Shown in pieces: positions 1 through 6,064 of a DNA stretch of 13,170 nt (its first letter is position 1; each line of letters starts with the position of its first letter). Under the pieces are notes generated by a model. That model worked only from the letters and a program-made list of their open reading frames with translations, did not search any database and was not told where the DNA came from. Both the position numbers and the translations under genes were made by a program. This stretch comes from Phenylobacterium sp. (GTDB lineage Bacteria; Pseudomonadota; Alphaproteobacteria; Caulobacterales; Caulobacteraceae), in assembly GCA_025350885.1 (NCBI GenBank), contig JANXXA010000300.1, forward strand, positions 1-13,170. Direction: 5' to 3'.

Positions 1-698
1 GGGATCTTGGCCGGGTCGGCTTTCGCCGGCTGCTCGTCGGTGTCGATAAGGATGGCCCCCCGGCCGGTGACCACTTCGAACGGGGTGATCTCGCGGGCGA
101 AGGCGCCGCTCTCGCTGGCCGCCCGGGCGCGGGTGAGCGAAAGGATTGCGAACGCATCCATATCCTGGCGGGCGAACTGGTACTGCCGGGCGGTCTCCTC
201 GGCGAACGAGCCCATCAGCCGGCCGGGCTCGTAGGCGTCCTCCAGGCCGTCCAGGTACATGTGGTCGAACGCGGTGTCGTGGCCGATGCGGGCGCCGGCG
301 CGGTGCCGGGTCAAGAGGTAGGGGGCGTTGGTCATGCTCTCCATGCCGCCGGCGACAATGACATCGACGGAGCCGGCCGCCAGCGCATCGTGCGCGAGGA
401 TCGCGGCCTGCATGCCCGAGCCGCACATCTTGTTGACCGTGGTGGCCTCGACCGAGGTGGGCAGGCCCGCGCCGATCGCCGCCTGCCGCGCCGGCGCCTG
501 GCCGAGGCCCGCGGGCAGCACGCAGCCCATGATGATCTGCTCGACGGCGTCAGGCGGGACGCCCGCGCGGGCGACTGCGGCGCGCACGGCGGCGGCCCCG
601 AGCTCGGTGGCCTTGACGGGCGCGAACACCCCCTGAAAACCACCCATCGGCGTGCGGGCATAGCTGGCGATGACGACGGGGTCGGAAGTCTGGCTCAT
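1..698 (-). CDS. Thiolase (acetyl-CoA C-acyltransferase), N-terminal part, cut by window edge
   Basis: This is the first 232 residues of a thiolase; the reading frame stays open to base 1 and the rest lies outside the window. Thiolases condense two acetyl-CoA or cleave 3-ketoacyl-CoA in the cytoplasm, in fatty-acid oxidation or acetoacetyl-CoA/PHB formation. Visible hallmarks are the N-terminal ARTPMGGFQG motif (about residues 14-23), the NKMCGSGMQA motif with the nucleophilic cysteine at residue 92, and the AGGMESMTNAPY motif. The second active-site block (GHP and CxGGG motifs) would be off-window, so completeness cannot be judged. The ATG at 698 is chosen because the conserved N-terminus begins immediately after it. 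The gene is divergent from the SOUL gene, with only 34 bp between start codons, so the promoters must overlap. Family assignment is firm; degradative versus biosynthetic type is not resolved. Confidence 0.93.
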   Translation of the reverse strand, partial: MSQTSDPVVIASYARTPMGGFQGVFAPVKATELGAAAVRAAVARAGVPPDAVEQIIMGCVLPAGLGQAPARQAAIGAGLPTSVEATTVNKMCGSGMQAAILAHDALAAGSVDVIVAGGMESMTNAPYLLTRHRAGARIGHDTAFDHMYLDGLEDAYEPGRLMGSFAEETARQYQFARQDMDAFAILSLTRARAASESGAFAREITPFEVVTGRGAILIDTDEQPAKADPAKI

Positions 699-732
699 CG
701 TGCCCATATAGCGATCAAGAGGGAGCACATCC

Positions 733-1398
733 ATGTCGAGCGTTGCGGAAACCGCGGTGGCCATCGCCGCCGGCGTCGGGGGACTGTTCGGCATCCGGGC
801 CGGAACCGAAGAGCCGCGGTACACCCTTGTTGAACGGGTCGGGCAGATCGAGATCCGGCGCTACGGCCTCCGTCTGGCGGCGGAAACGACCGTCTCCGGG
901 CCATCAATGGAGGCGCGCAGCGACGGATTTCGCAAGGTTGCCGGCTACATCTTCGGGGCCAATACCGCCAAGACCTCGATCGCCATGACCGCGCCGGTGG
1001 CCCAGACTTCGCTCGCCCAGATGGGGGTAGCCCAGAAGATTGCCATGACCGCCCCGGTGGCGCAGCAGGCCGCCGGCCCTGACGGCCAGTGGCGGGTGCA
1101 GTTCTTCATGCCGGCCAAATACCGCCGCGACGCCCTGCCGACCCCGAACGATCCCGCCGTGCGCATCGTCGAGGTTCCGGCGCAGGACTACGCGGTGCTG
1201 CGGTTCTCCGGCTCGGCGAACGCGGCGACGGTGACATCGCGCACGCGGGGCCTGACGGCCGGGCTGGCGAACGGCGCCTGGCGGGTAAGCGGCGAACCGA
1301 CCGCCTGGTTCTACGACCCGCCCTGGACCGCCCCGTTCCTGCGCCGCAACGAGATCGCCGCGCCTGTGGTCGCAGCCCCGGTCGCGACCGCCCGTTAG
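733..1398 (+). CDS. SOUL-family haem-binding protein
   Basis: A 221-residue protein of the SOUL/HBP family, which binds haem or other tetrapyrroles; the bacterial role is poorly known. Seen: a mildly hydrophobic N-terminus (residues about 6-21, possibly a membrane anchor or uncleaved signal), the family opening around [15 protein letters not shown] (30-44), and the IAMTAPV core followed by FFMPAKY (about 124-130) and LPTPNDP. The IAMTAPVAQ segment occurs twice, at 83-91 and 103-111, a 60-bp near-tandem repeat. From memory, related proteobacterial SOUL proteins often show two such copies, so this is probably a family trait. The start is supported by a purine-rich AAGAGGGAG at 717-725, 7 nt before the ATG. 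The gene converges on mnmA, and its TAG stop overlaps the mnmA TAA stop. Confidence 0.9.
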   Translation: MSSVAETAVAIAAGVGGLFGIRAGTEEPRYTLVERVGQIEIRRYGLRLAAETTVSGPSMEARSDGFRKVAGYIFGANTAKTSIAMTAPVAQTSLAQMGVAQKIAMTAPVAQQAAGPDGQWRVQFFMPAKYRRDALPTPNDPAVRIVEVPAQDYAVLRFSGSANAATVTSRTRGLTAGLANGAWRVSGEPTAWFYDPPWTAPFLRRNEIAAPVVAAPVATAR

Positions 1399-2579
1399 CC
1401 CCCGGCCCGCACCGCGCCGGCGATGAAGCCGCCGCCCAGCACGCGGGTGGGATCCTCCGGCGCGTAGAGGACGCAGGCCTGGCCGGGGGCGACGCCTTCC
1501 TCCGCCGTGTCGAGGCGCACGCCCGGCTGGCCGTCGATCAGCGCCAGGCGCCCGGCGACCGGCTCGCGGGTTGAGCGCACACGTGCCAGCACCAGGCGTG
1601 CGGCCTCGCAGGCCGCGGCGATGGAACCGCCGTCGCCGATCCAGTTCGTTTCTTTCAGCGTCAACGCCGAGGTCAGCAGCGCCTCGCGCGGGCCGACGAT
1701 CACCTGGCGGCTGGCGGCGTCGATGCGCACCACGAACAGCGGGTCGCCGACCGCGACGTTCAGACCGCGACGCTGGCCGATGGTGTAGCGGGTGACGCCC
1801 TCGTGGCGGCCGATCACCCGGCCGTCCAGGTGGACGATGTCGCCGGGCAGGGCGCCTTGCGGGCGCAGGCGGTCGATCACCGTGGTGTAGCGGCCCTCCG
1901 GCACGAAGCAGATGTCCTGGCTGTCGGGCTTGTCGGCCACGGCCAGTCCCAGCTCGGCGGCGGCGGCGCGCACGGCGGGCTTCGGCAGGGCGCCCAGGGG
2001 AAAGCGCAGGTAGTCGAGCTGTTCGGCGGTGGTCGCGAACAGAAAGTAGGACTGGTCGCGGTTGGCGTCGGCGGCGCGGTGCAGCTCCGGGCCGGCGCGC
2101 CCCACCTCGCGCCGCACATAGTGGCCGGTGGCCATGGCCGCCGCCCCCAGGTCGCGGGCGACGTCCAGCAGGTCGCGGAACTTCACCGTCTGGTTGCAGC
2201 GGATGCAGGGGATCGGCGTTTCCCCGCGCAGATAGGCGTCGGCGAAGTCGTCGATGACCTGTTGCTTGAAGCGGCTTTCGTAGTCGAGGACGTAGTGCGC
2301 GATGCCCAGACCCTGCGCGGCGGTGCGCGCGTCGTGGATGTCCTGGCCGGCGCAGCAGGCGCCCTTCTTCTGAATGGCGGCGCCGTGATCGTAGAGCTGC
2401 AGTGTCACGCCCACGACGTCATAGCCGGCGCGGGCCAGCAGGGCCGCGGTGACGGTGGAATCCACCCCGCCCGACATGGCCGCGACGATCCGGCTGCCGG
2501 CCGGCAGGCGCACAGCCTCGCGCGCGGCGGCGATCAGGCCGTCGCTGAGCGGGTCGCGGACGAGAACCGGGGCGTTCAT
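1395..2579 (-). CDS. mnmA: tRNA-specific 2-thiouridylase MnmA
   Basis: A cytoplasmic enzyme that thiolates the wobble uridine U34 of Lys, Glu and Gln tRNAs, using ATP and persulfide sulfur relayed from a cysteine desulfurase. The 394-residue protein has the N-type PP-loop SGGVDST (36-42). It has the catalytic cysteines in the expected contexts: C128 in [10 protein letters not shown], equivalent to E. coli C102, and C224 in SQDICFV, equivalent to E. coli C199. The [20 protein letters not shown] middle domain (about 257-273) and a C-terminal beta-barrel follow. The extra segment [10 protein letters not shown] (71-80) has a Cys pair and is, from memory, typical of alphaproteobacterial forms. It lies 44 bp after the flgL stop on the same strand. 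No Shine-Dalgarno sequence is visible before the ATG, so the mRNA may be nearly leaderless from the nearby -10-like element. Length is normal for the family and all key residues are present. Confidence 0.96.
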   Translation of the reverse strand: MNAPVLVRDPLSDGLIAAAREAVRLPAGSRIVAAMSGGVDSTVTAALLARAGYDVVGVTLQLYDHGAAIQKKGACCAGQDIHDARTAAQGLGIAHYVLDYESRFKQQVIDDFADAYLRGETPIPCIRCNQTVKFRDLLDVARDLGAAAMATGHYVRREVGRAGPELHRAADANRDQSYFLFATTAEQLDYLRFPLGALPKPAVRAAAAELGLAVADKPDSQDICFVPEGRYTTVIDRLRPQGALPGDIVHLDGRVIGRHEGVTRYTIGQRRGLNVAVGDPLFVVRIDAASRQVIVGPREALLTSALTLKETNWIGDGGSIAAACEAARLVLARVRSTREPVAGRLALIDGQPGVRLDTAEEGVAPGQACVLYAPEDPTRVLGGGFIAGAVRAGG

Positions 2580-2585
2580 GGCGCG

Positions 2586-2594
2586 CTATGTAGC
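2586..2594 (-). promoter_or_regulatory. Possible -10 element for mnmA
   Basis: On the minus strand GCTACATAG resembles the Caulobacter vegetative -10 consensus (GCTANAWC), matching at seven of eight positions. Transcription would begin within a few bases of the mnmA ATG, which fits the absence of a ribosome-binding site. No convincing -35 element is visible. A short inverted repeat (ATCGA-CCC-TCGAT on the plus strand) lies just upstream of it. mnmA could equally be read through from flgK-flgL. Confidence 0.27.
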
Positions 2595-2623
2595 GGATCG
2601 ACCCTCGATTTACGAGCCGGGCC

Positions 2624-3553
2624 CTACCTCAGCAGGTTGAGCAGCGAGGAGTCGCGCAAGGCGAGCAGCACCTGGGCCGAGGCCTTGACCGCGAGATCGG
2701 CGTTGGCGAGGTCGGTGGCGGCCTTGGCCATGTCGGCATCGGTGACGCCGCCGATCATCGCCGACAGCGTATTCTGCTGGGTGACCAGATTGGCCTTGGC
2801 GGTATCGACCTGCTGCTGAACCAGGCCATTCTGGGCGGTGATCGTGGTGGTGGCGCCGCGGATCGCATCCCAGGTGGCAAGCTGGCCCTCGAGGAAGGTT
2901 CGCTGGGCGGCGGTCAGCTGGCCGGTGAAGGGGCCAGCGGGGCTTTCCTGGAACGCCTGGATCGTCTGAAAGGCGGTCAGCATGTTGGTCCCGACAGTGG
3001 TCGCCAGGACACCGGTGGTGACGGTGGTCGAATCATCGAGCCTGGCCTGGACCTTGAAGCTGTCGTCCTTGAAGAAGCTGGCGATCGGCGGGCCGGCGGT
3101 AAGGTCGGCGAGCGCCTTGGCGGTAACCGGCTGAGTGTCGATCTGGCCGCCGGCAAACAGGTATTTGCCGTCATATTTGGCGTTCAGGCCGTTCACGGCG
3201 TTCTGAAACTGGCCTTGGACCTCCTGCATCAGAGTGTCGGCGCGGTCGGTGGCGAGCGCATCGGTGATCGCCTGGCGGACCGCCGTCGCGGCGTCGGCCA
3301 CGTGGGCCAGGGCGCCGTCCTGGGTGATCAGTTTGGCGGCGATCTGGCCGTTGACGTCCTGATAGTTGGTGATCCTGCGGTCCACGGACTTCATCGCCGT
3401 CAGGGTCTCGGCGTTGTTGGCGTATTCCTTGAGGTTGCTGCCGTTCTTCTGGGTGGAGACGCGGTTGCCGGCGTTGACCTGTCGCTGCTGGGCTTCCAGC
3501 AGGTTGGCGAGGATCGCCGAGTAGTTTCCGGAGGTGGAGACGCGGGCGACCAT
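2624..3553 (-). CDS. flgL: Hook-filament junction protein FlgL (HAP3)
   Basis: FlgL is exported by the flagellar type III apparatus and forms the ring between FlgK and the flagellin filament. The 309-residue product shows the flagellin-like N-terminal helical region (about 1-140, starting MVARVSTSGNYSAILANL) and the C-terminal helical region (about 225-309, ending LLALRDSSLLNLLR). A short variable centre, about 145-215, lies between them. Length is close to Salmonella FlgL (317). There is no cysteine. The start at 3553 is set by a GAGGAG ribosome-binding site (3560-3565 on the plus strand) that includes the flgK stop codon, and the gap between the genes is only 10 nt. flgL is therefore co-transcribed, and probably translationally coupled, with flgK from the sigma-54 promoter at 5816-5830. 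FlgL rather than flagellin is supported by its place next to flgK and by family-specific N-terminal residues. Confidence 0.92.
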   Translation of the reverse strand: MVARVSTSGNYSAILANLLEAQQRQVNAGNRVSTQKNGSNLKEYANNAETLTAMKSVDRRITNYQDVNGQIAAKLITQDGALAHVADAATAVRQAITDALATDRADTLMQEVQGQFQNAVNGLNAKYDGKYLFAGGQIDTQPVTAKALADLTAGPPIASFFKDDSFKVQARLDDSTTVTTGVLATTVGTNMLTAFQTIQAFQESPAGPFTGQLTAAQRTFLEGQLATWDAIRGATTTITAQNGLVQQQVDTAKANLVTQQNTLSAMIGGVTDADMAKAATDLANADLAVKASAQVLLALRDSSLLNLLR

Positions 3554-3563
3554 GACGGGCTCC

Positions 3564-5669
3564 TCAGCGGATCTGCAACAGGGCGTCGAAGAGATCCTTC
3601 GAGGCCTGGATCATCCGCGCCGACGCGTTGAACGCCTGCTGATAGGTGGTCAGGCGCACCAGCTCCTCGTCAATATTGACCCCCTCGACCGACTGGCGCC
3701 GCGCGTCGGCCTCGGTCTGCACGGCGTTGGCGCTGATCTTGCGGGTGTCGGCTCCGGCGGAATCGCGCCCGATCGAGCCGCCGAACTCCGCGGCGTAACG
3801 GGCCAGGGTGGTGGAGATCTGACCCAGATCGCCGGCCGCCTTGAAGATCGCGGTCACGGTGTTGGTCTGGGAGAGCGCCAGCGCGCCCTGGCCGTCGCCG
3901 GGCCGGATGGTCGGCGCGCCGGCCGCGACGCTGAGGTCGAGCCGGCCCAGGGCCAGCTTGGTGGGGTCGGCGACCAGGGCCGGATCGGTGAAGAAGCTGC
4001 CGGCGCGCCCCGCGCGCTGGCCGACGCCCAGGCCGAACAGCTGGCAGATCGACGGGCCGCCGACGCCACGGTGGGTGCCGTCGCTGACCACGGCCACTTC
4101 GGCCCGGATCGGCGGATTGCCGGTGAACGCCAGCCCGCCCTGGGCGTCGAGCGCGAAGGCCCCGTAGAGTCCGACGCCGGTGGTGTTGTTGTTCAGCGCG
4201 TTGACCAGGTCGGTCATGCTCGGCGATCCGGCCGCGGGAATAGCCACGGTCACGTCGCGGATCGGGTTGCCGTCGGGCAGCGAGAGCCGCAGCGTCAGGG
4301 TGTCACCCGGGGTAAAGCCGTTGGCGTCGGTGGGCGCGAGCCCCGTCTCAAAGCTCGCCGGACCGCCGGAGCGGATCAGGTCGTTAAGCCCGAAGAAATG
4401 CGAGAACCCTTTGCCGGCCCTGGCAGACGTGCCTTCGGAAATCGCCACGCCGTTGGCGCCGGCAGCGGCGATCGACAGCGCCCCGCCGGCGAAGCTGGCC
4501 GAGCCCAAGGCGCCCAGCGCGGTGTTGAGCGAGGTCAGGAAGCTTGCCGGGGTGAAGGCGCTGGACGCCCCGCCATCGACGCTGAGCGTGCCGGCGCTGA
4601 AATTGATGTCCACCCGGCGCTGCAACACGCCGGCGGCATTGACGACAGCCACTGTGGTCTGGCCGGTGAAGCCGGTCACGGCCGTTGGCAGGTCAAGGCC
4701 GGTGTTGCGGCCGTTCAGCGCGCTCGGGGCCGGGAATGAACTGGAGGCATTGTGCGCGGCGTTGAGTTGTTCGCTGGCGCGCGAGACGAACTCCCCCAGC
4801 TGGTCGGCCATGCCGGGCAACTTGATGTCGCGCAGATCAAGCAGGCCGCGGATCTGGCCGCTGCCGATGGTCAGGGCCTGCGGATTGCCCGGCGCGCCGG
4901 GGGTCGCCGCGCTGACGTAGCCGCGGGTCACGTCGCTGCGGTTGAAGGTCAGGGTGGTGGCGGCGTCCCCGGCCAGCATCACCCCGTCGCTCGAACGGAC
5001 GTTGACGCCCCCCTGGCCGCGCGCGCTGACCCGCACGCTCATCAGACCGGAGAGCTCATTGAGCATCTGGCTCTGGATGTTCTCCGACCCGGCGCTGTCG
5101 CCGCCGCTCACCCGGGCGCGGCCGATGTCGGTGTTCAGCTGGGCGATCTGCGCCAGCAGGCTGTTGGCCTTGGCGACACTGTCGGAGACCCGGGTGTCGA
5201 CCGTCTGGCCGAGCTGGGCTATTTGGGAATTGATGCGGTCGGCGTCCTGCAGGAAGCCGCTTACCGTGGACAGAGCCTGGCCGCGCAGCAGGCTGGACGA
5301 TGGATCGTTCGCCGCGCTGGCGAAGGCGGCGGCGATGTCGTCTGGACCATTGAAGAAGAAGCCCTTGGCCGAAGGGTCGCCGAACAGCGCCTGGGCGTTG
5401 TCGAGATACCTCGAATAGACATCCCATTTCCCGGCGTCGGACCCCGCGGTCATGCTGGCCAGCTGCAGGTACTGGTCGGTGACCCGGCGAACGCCATTGA
5501 CGGTGACGCCCTGGCCCATGCCGTTCACCACCAGCTGCTGCTGGTCGACGATCTTGCGCACATAGCCAGGCGTGTTGACGTTGGCGATGTTGTCGGAAAT
5601 CGCGCGCAGGCCGGTCTGGGCGGCAATCAAGCCGGAGGTGGCGGTTCGCAGGGCGACGCTCAGGGACAT
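3564..5669 (-). CDS. flgK: Flagellar hook-associated protein FlgK (HAP1)
   Basis: FlgK forms the first junction ring at the distal end of the hook and is exported through the flagellum. The 701-residue protein begins with the axial rod/hook motif SGLIAAQTGLRAISDNIANVN (about 12-32) followed by NTPGY. It ends with the matching C-terminal helix containing NIDEELVRLTTYQQAFNASARMI. The centre, residues about 300-600, is Gly/Ala/Ser-rich, and the protein is longer than enterobacterial FlgK (about 550), so the exposed domains are enlarged. One cysteine (residue 542, in PSICQLFG) is notable because none is seen in the other exported flagellar proteins here. The ATG at 5669 has no clear ribosome-binding site. 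It follows the stop of an in-frame small ORF by one codon (TGA-GCG-ATG), which suggests translational coupling. Expression is probably from the sigma-54 promoter at 5816-5830. Confidence 0.95.
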   Translation of the reverse strand: MSLSVALRTATSGLIAAQTGLRAISDNIANVNTPGYVRKIVDQQQLVVNGMGQGVTVNGVRRVTDQYLQLASMTAGSDAGKWDVYSRYLDNAQALFGDPSAKGFFFNGPDDIAAAFASAANDPSSSLLRGQALSTVSGFLQDADRINSQIAQLGQTVDTRVSDSVAKANSLLAQIAQLNTDIGRARVSGGDSAGSENIQSQMLNELSGLMSVRVSARGQGGVNVRSSDGVMLAGDAATTLTFNRSDVTRGYVSAATPGAPGNPQALTIGSGQIRGLLDLRDIKLPGMADQLGEFVSRASEQLNAAHNASSSFPAPSALNGRNTGLDLPTAVTGFTGQTTVAVVNAAGVLQRRVDINFSAGTLSVDGGASSAFTPASFLTSLNTALGALGSASFAGGALSIAAAGANGVAISEGTSARAGKGFSHFFGLNDLIRSGGPASFETGLAPTDANGFTPGDTLTLRLSLPDGNPIRDVTVAIPAAGSPSMTDLVNALNNNTTGVGLYGAFALDAQGGLAFTGNPPIRAEVAVVSDGTHRGVGGPSICQLFGLGVGQRAGRAGSFFTDPALVADPTKLALGRLDLSVAAGAPTIRPGDGQGALALSQTNTVTAIFKAAGDLGQISTTLARYAAEFGGSIGRDSAGADTRKISANAVQTEADARRQSVEGVNIDEELVRLTTYQQAFNASARMIQASKDLFDALLQIR

Positions 5670-5672
5670 CGC

Positions 5673-5777
5673 TCAGGTCCCCGCCCGGCAAAGGCTGACG
5701 CATCGCCCGGCGGTTTCTGCCGGGGTCGTCGGGGCCGCAAGCGCAACGCGCCGGGAAATTGCATTTGTTTTCAACAT
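5673..5777 (-). CDS. Candidate leader ORF (34 aa) upstream of flgK
   Basis: On the minus strand an ATG at 5777 is preceded by GAGAGGG (5781-5787) with a 3-nt spacer. It opens a 34-codon frame (begins MLKTNAISRRVALAAP, ends CRAGT) that stops at TGA 5673-5675. One codon, GCG, separates this stop from the flgK ATG, and the two are in the same frame. The predicted transcription start at about 5804 would put the small ORF inside the mRNA, 27 nt from the 5' end. flgK itself lacks a visible ribosome-binding site, so reinitiation or coupling from this ORF is plausible. I recognise no family. Open frames of this length arise by chance in GC-rich DNA, so translation is an inference. Confidence 0.35.
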   Translation of the reverse strand: MLKTNAISRRVALAAPTTPAETAGRCVSLCRAGT

Positions 5778-5841
5778 GGTCCCTCTCTGGGGCCGGTGAG
5801 CTCAGGATGCAGAGCGCAAGAGTGGCGCCAGATTTCCCGGC
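5750..5841. repeat. 10-bp inverted repeat flanking the flgK promoter
   Basis: GCCGGGAAAT at 5750-5759 and its exact complement ATTTCCCGGC at 5832-5841 bracket the flgK -24/-12 element and its predicted start site. The upstream arm lies outside the transcript, so this cannot be an RNA hairpin and would have to act as paired protein-binding sites. Both arms contain CCCGGC, as does the site at 5896-5908. A FlbD-type enhancer or repressor site is possible but unproven. Confidence 0.4.
5816..5830 (-). promoter_or_regulatory. Sigma-54 promoter for flgK-flgL
   Basis: Read on the minus strand the element is TGGCGCC-ACTC-TTGC, close to the Caulobacter flagellar consensus TGGCACG-N4-TTGC. It has the invariant GG and GC separated by exactly 10 bases. 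Predicted +1 is about 5804, giving a leader of about 135 nt before flgK. A GANTC site (GAATC, 5849-5853) lies 19 bp upstream. Confidence 0.83.
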
Positions 5842-5895
5842 CCCTTGAGAATCGGTCGACGGGCGGCAGGGAACGCCCCAGCTGACGCCAAACAG

Positions 5896-5908
5896 CCCGG
5901 CAATTTCC
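5896..5908. promoter_or_regulatory. Candidate shared enhancer (ftr/FlbD-like) between divergent sigma-54 promoters
   Basis: CCCGGCAATTTCC lies almost exactly midway between the two -24 elements, about 100 bp upstream of each predicted start site. That is the distance at which FlbD-bound ftr sites act in Caulobacter flagellar promoters. It shares CCCGGC with the two arms of the inverted repeat at 5750-5841. I do not remember the ftr consensus exactly, so the match is by position and resemblance only. Confidence 0.4.
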
Positions 5909-5937
5909 ACCCCTCGAAGCCTTGGCCCGGGACCCTG

Positions 5938-5950
5938 AATCAAGCTGTTT
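5938..5950 (+). promoter_or_regulatory. IHF-like site upstream of the fliK promoter
   Basis: AATCAAGCTGTTT matches the IHF consensus WATCAANNNNTTR at every defined position except the last. It sits between the candidate enhancer (5896-5908) and the -24 element (5979), where IHF would bend DNA to bring an activator onto sigma-54 polymerase. It overlaps a GANTC methylation site (GAATC, 5937-5941). Confidence 0.5.
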
Positions 5951-5978
5951 ATGTTGCCTATTCAGTCGCTTGTCGGAT

Positions 5979-5993
5979 TGGCGCAAAGGTTGC
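5979..5993 (+). promoter_or_regulatory. Sigma-54 promoter for the hook operon fliK-flgD-flgE
   Basis: TGGCGCA-AAGG-TTGC matches the flagellar -24/-12 consensus, with the GG and GC 10 bases apart. Predicted +1 is about 6005. Because the in-frame ATG at 5951 lies upstream of this start, translation of fliK must begin further down, most likely at 6065. The arrangement mirrors the divergent flaN/flbG promoters known in Caulobacter crescentus. Confidence 0.83.
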
Positions 5994-6064
5994 TCCGGGA
6001 TGCTGGAACCGTCGTGGCGCAGCAGGCGCGCTCCCATCACCGCTTCCAGGCCGCCACACCCCAC

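Noticed and set aside
261..833. 190-codon plus-strand open frame at the left edge
   Set aside because: It is opposite the thiolase frame, which carries the catalytic cysteine motif, and it runs into the start of the SOUL gene.
1803..2819. 338-codon plus-strand open frame opposite mnmA and flgL
   Set aside because: It lies antisense to a clearly identified mnmA with all catalytic residues, and its composition is a GC-rich mirror; no motif seen.
3534..5885. Long plus-strand open frames (401 and 377 codons) opposite flgK
   Set aside because: These are antisense shadows in high-GC DNA. They give Arg/Gly/Ala/Val-rich products without domains, while the flgK frame is continuous and conserved.
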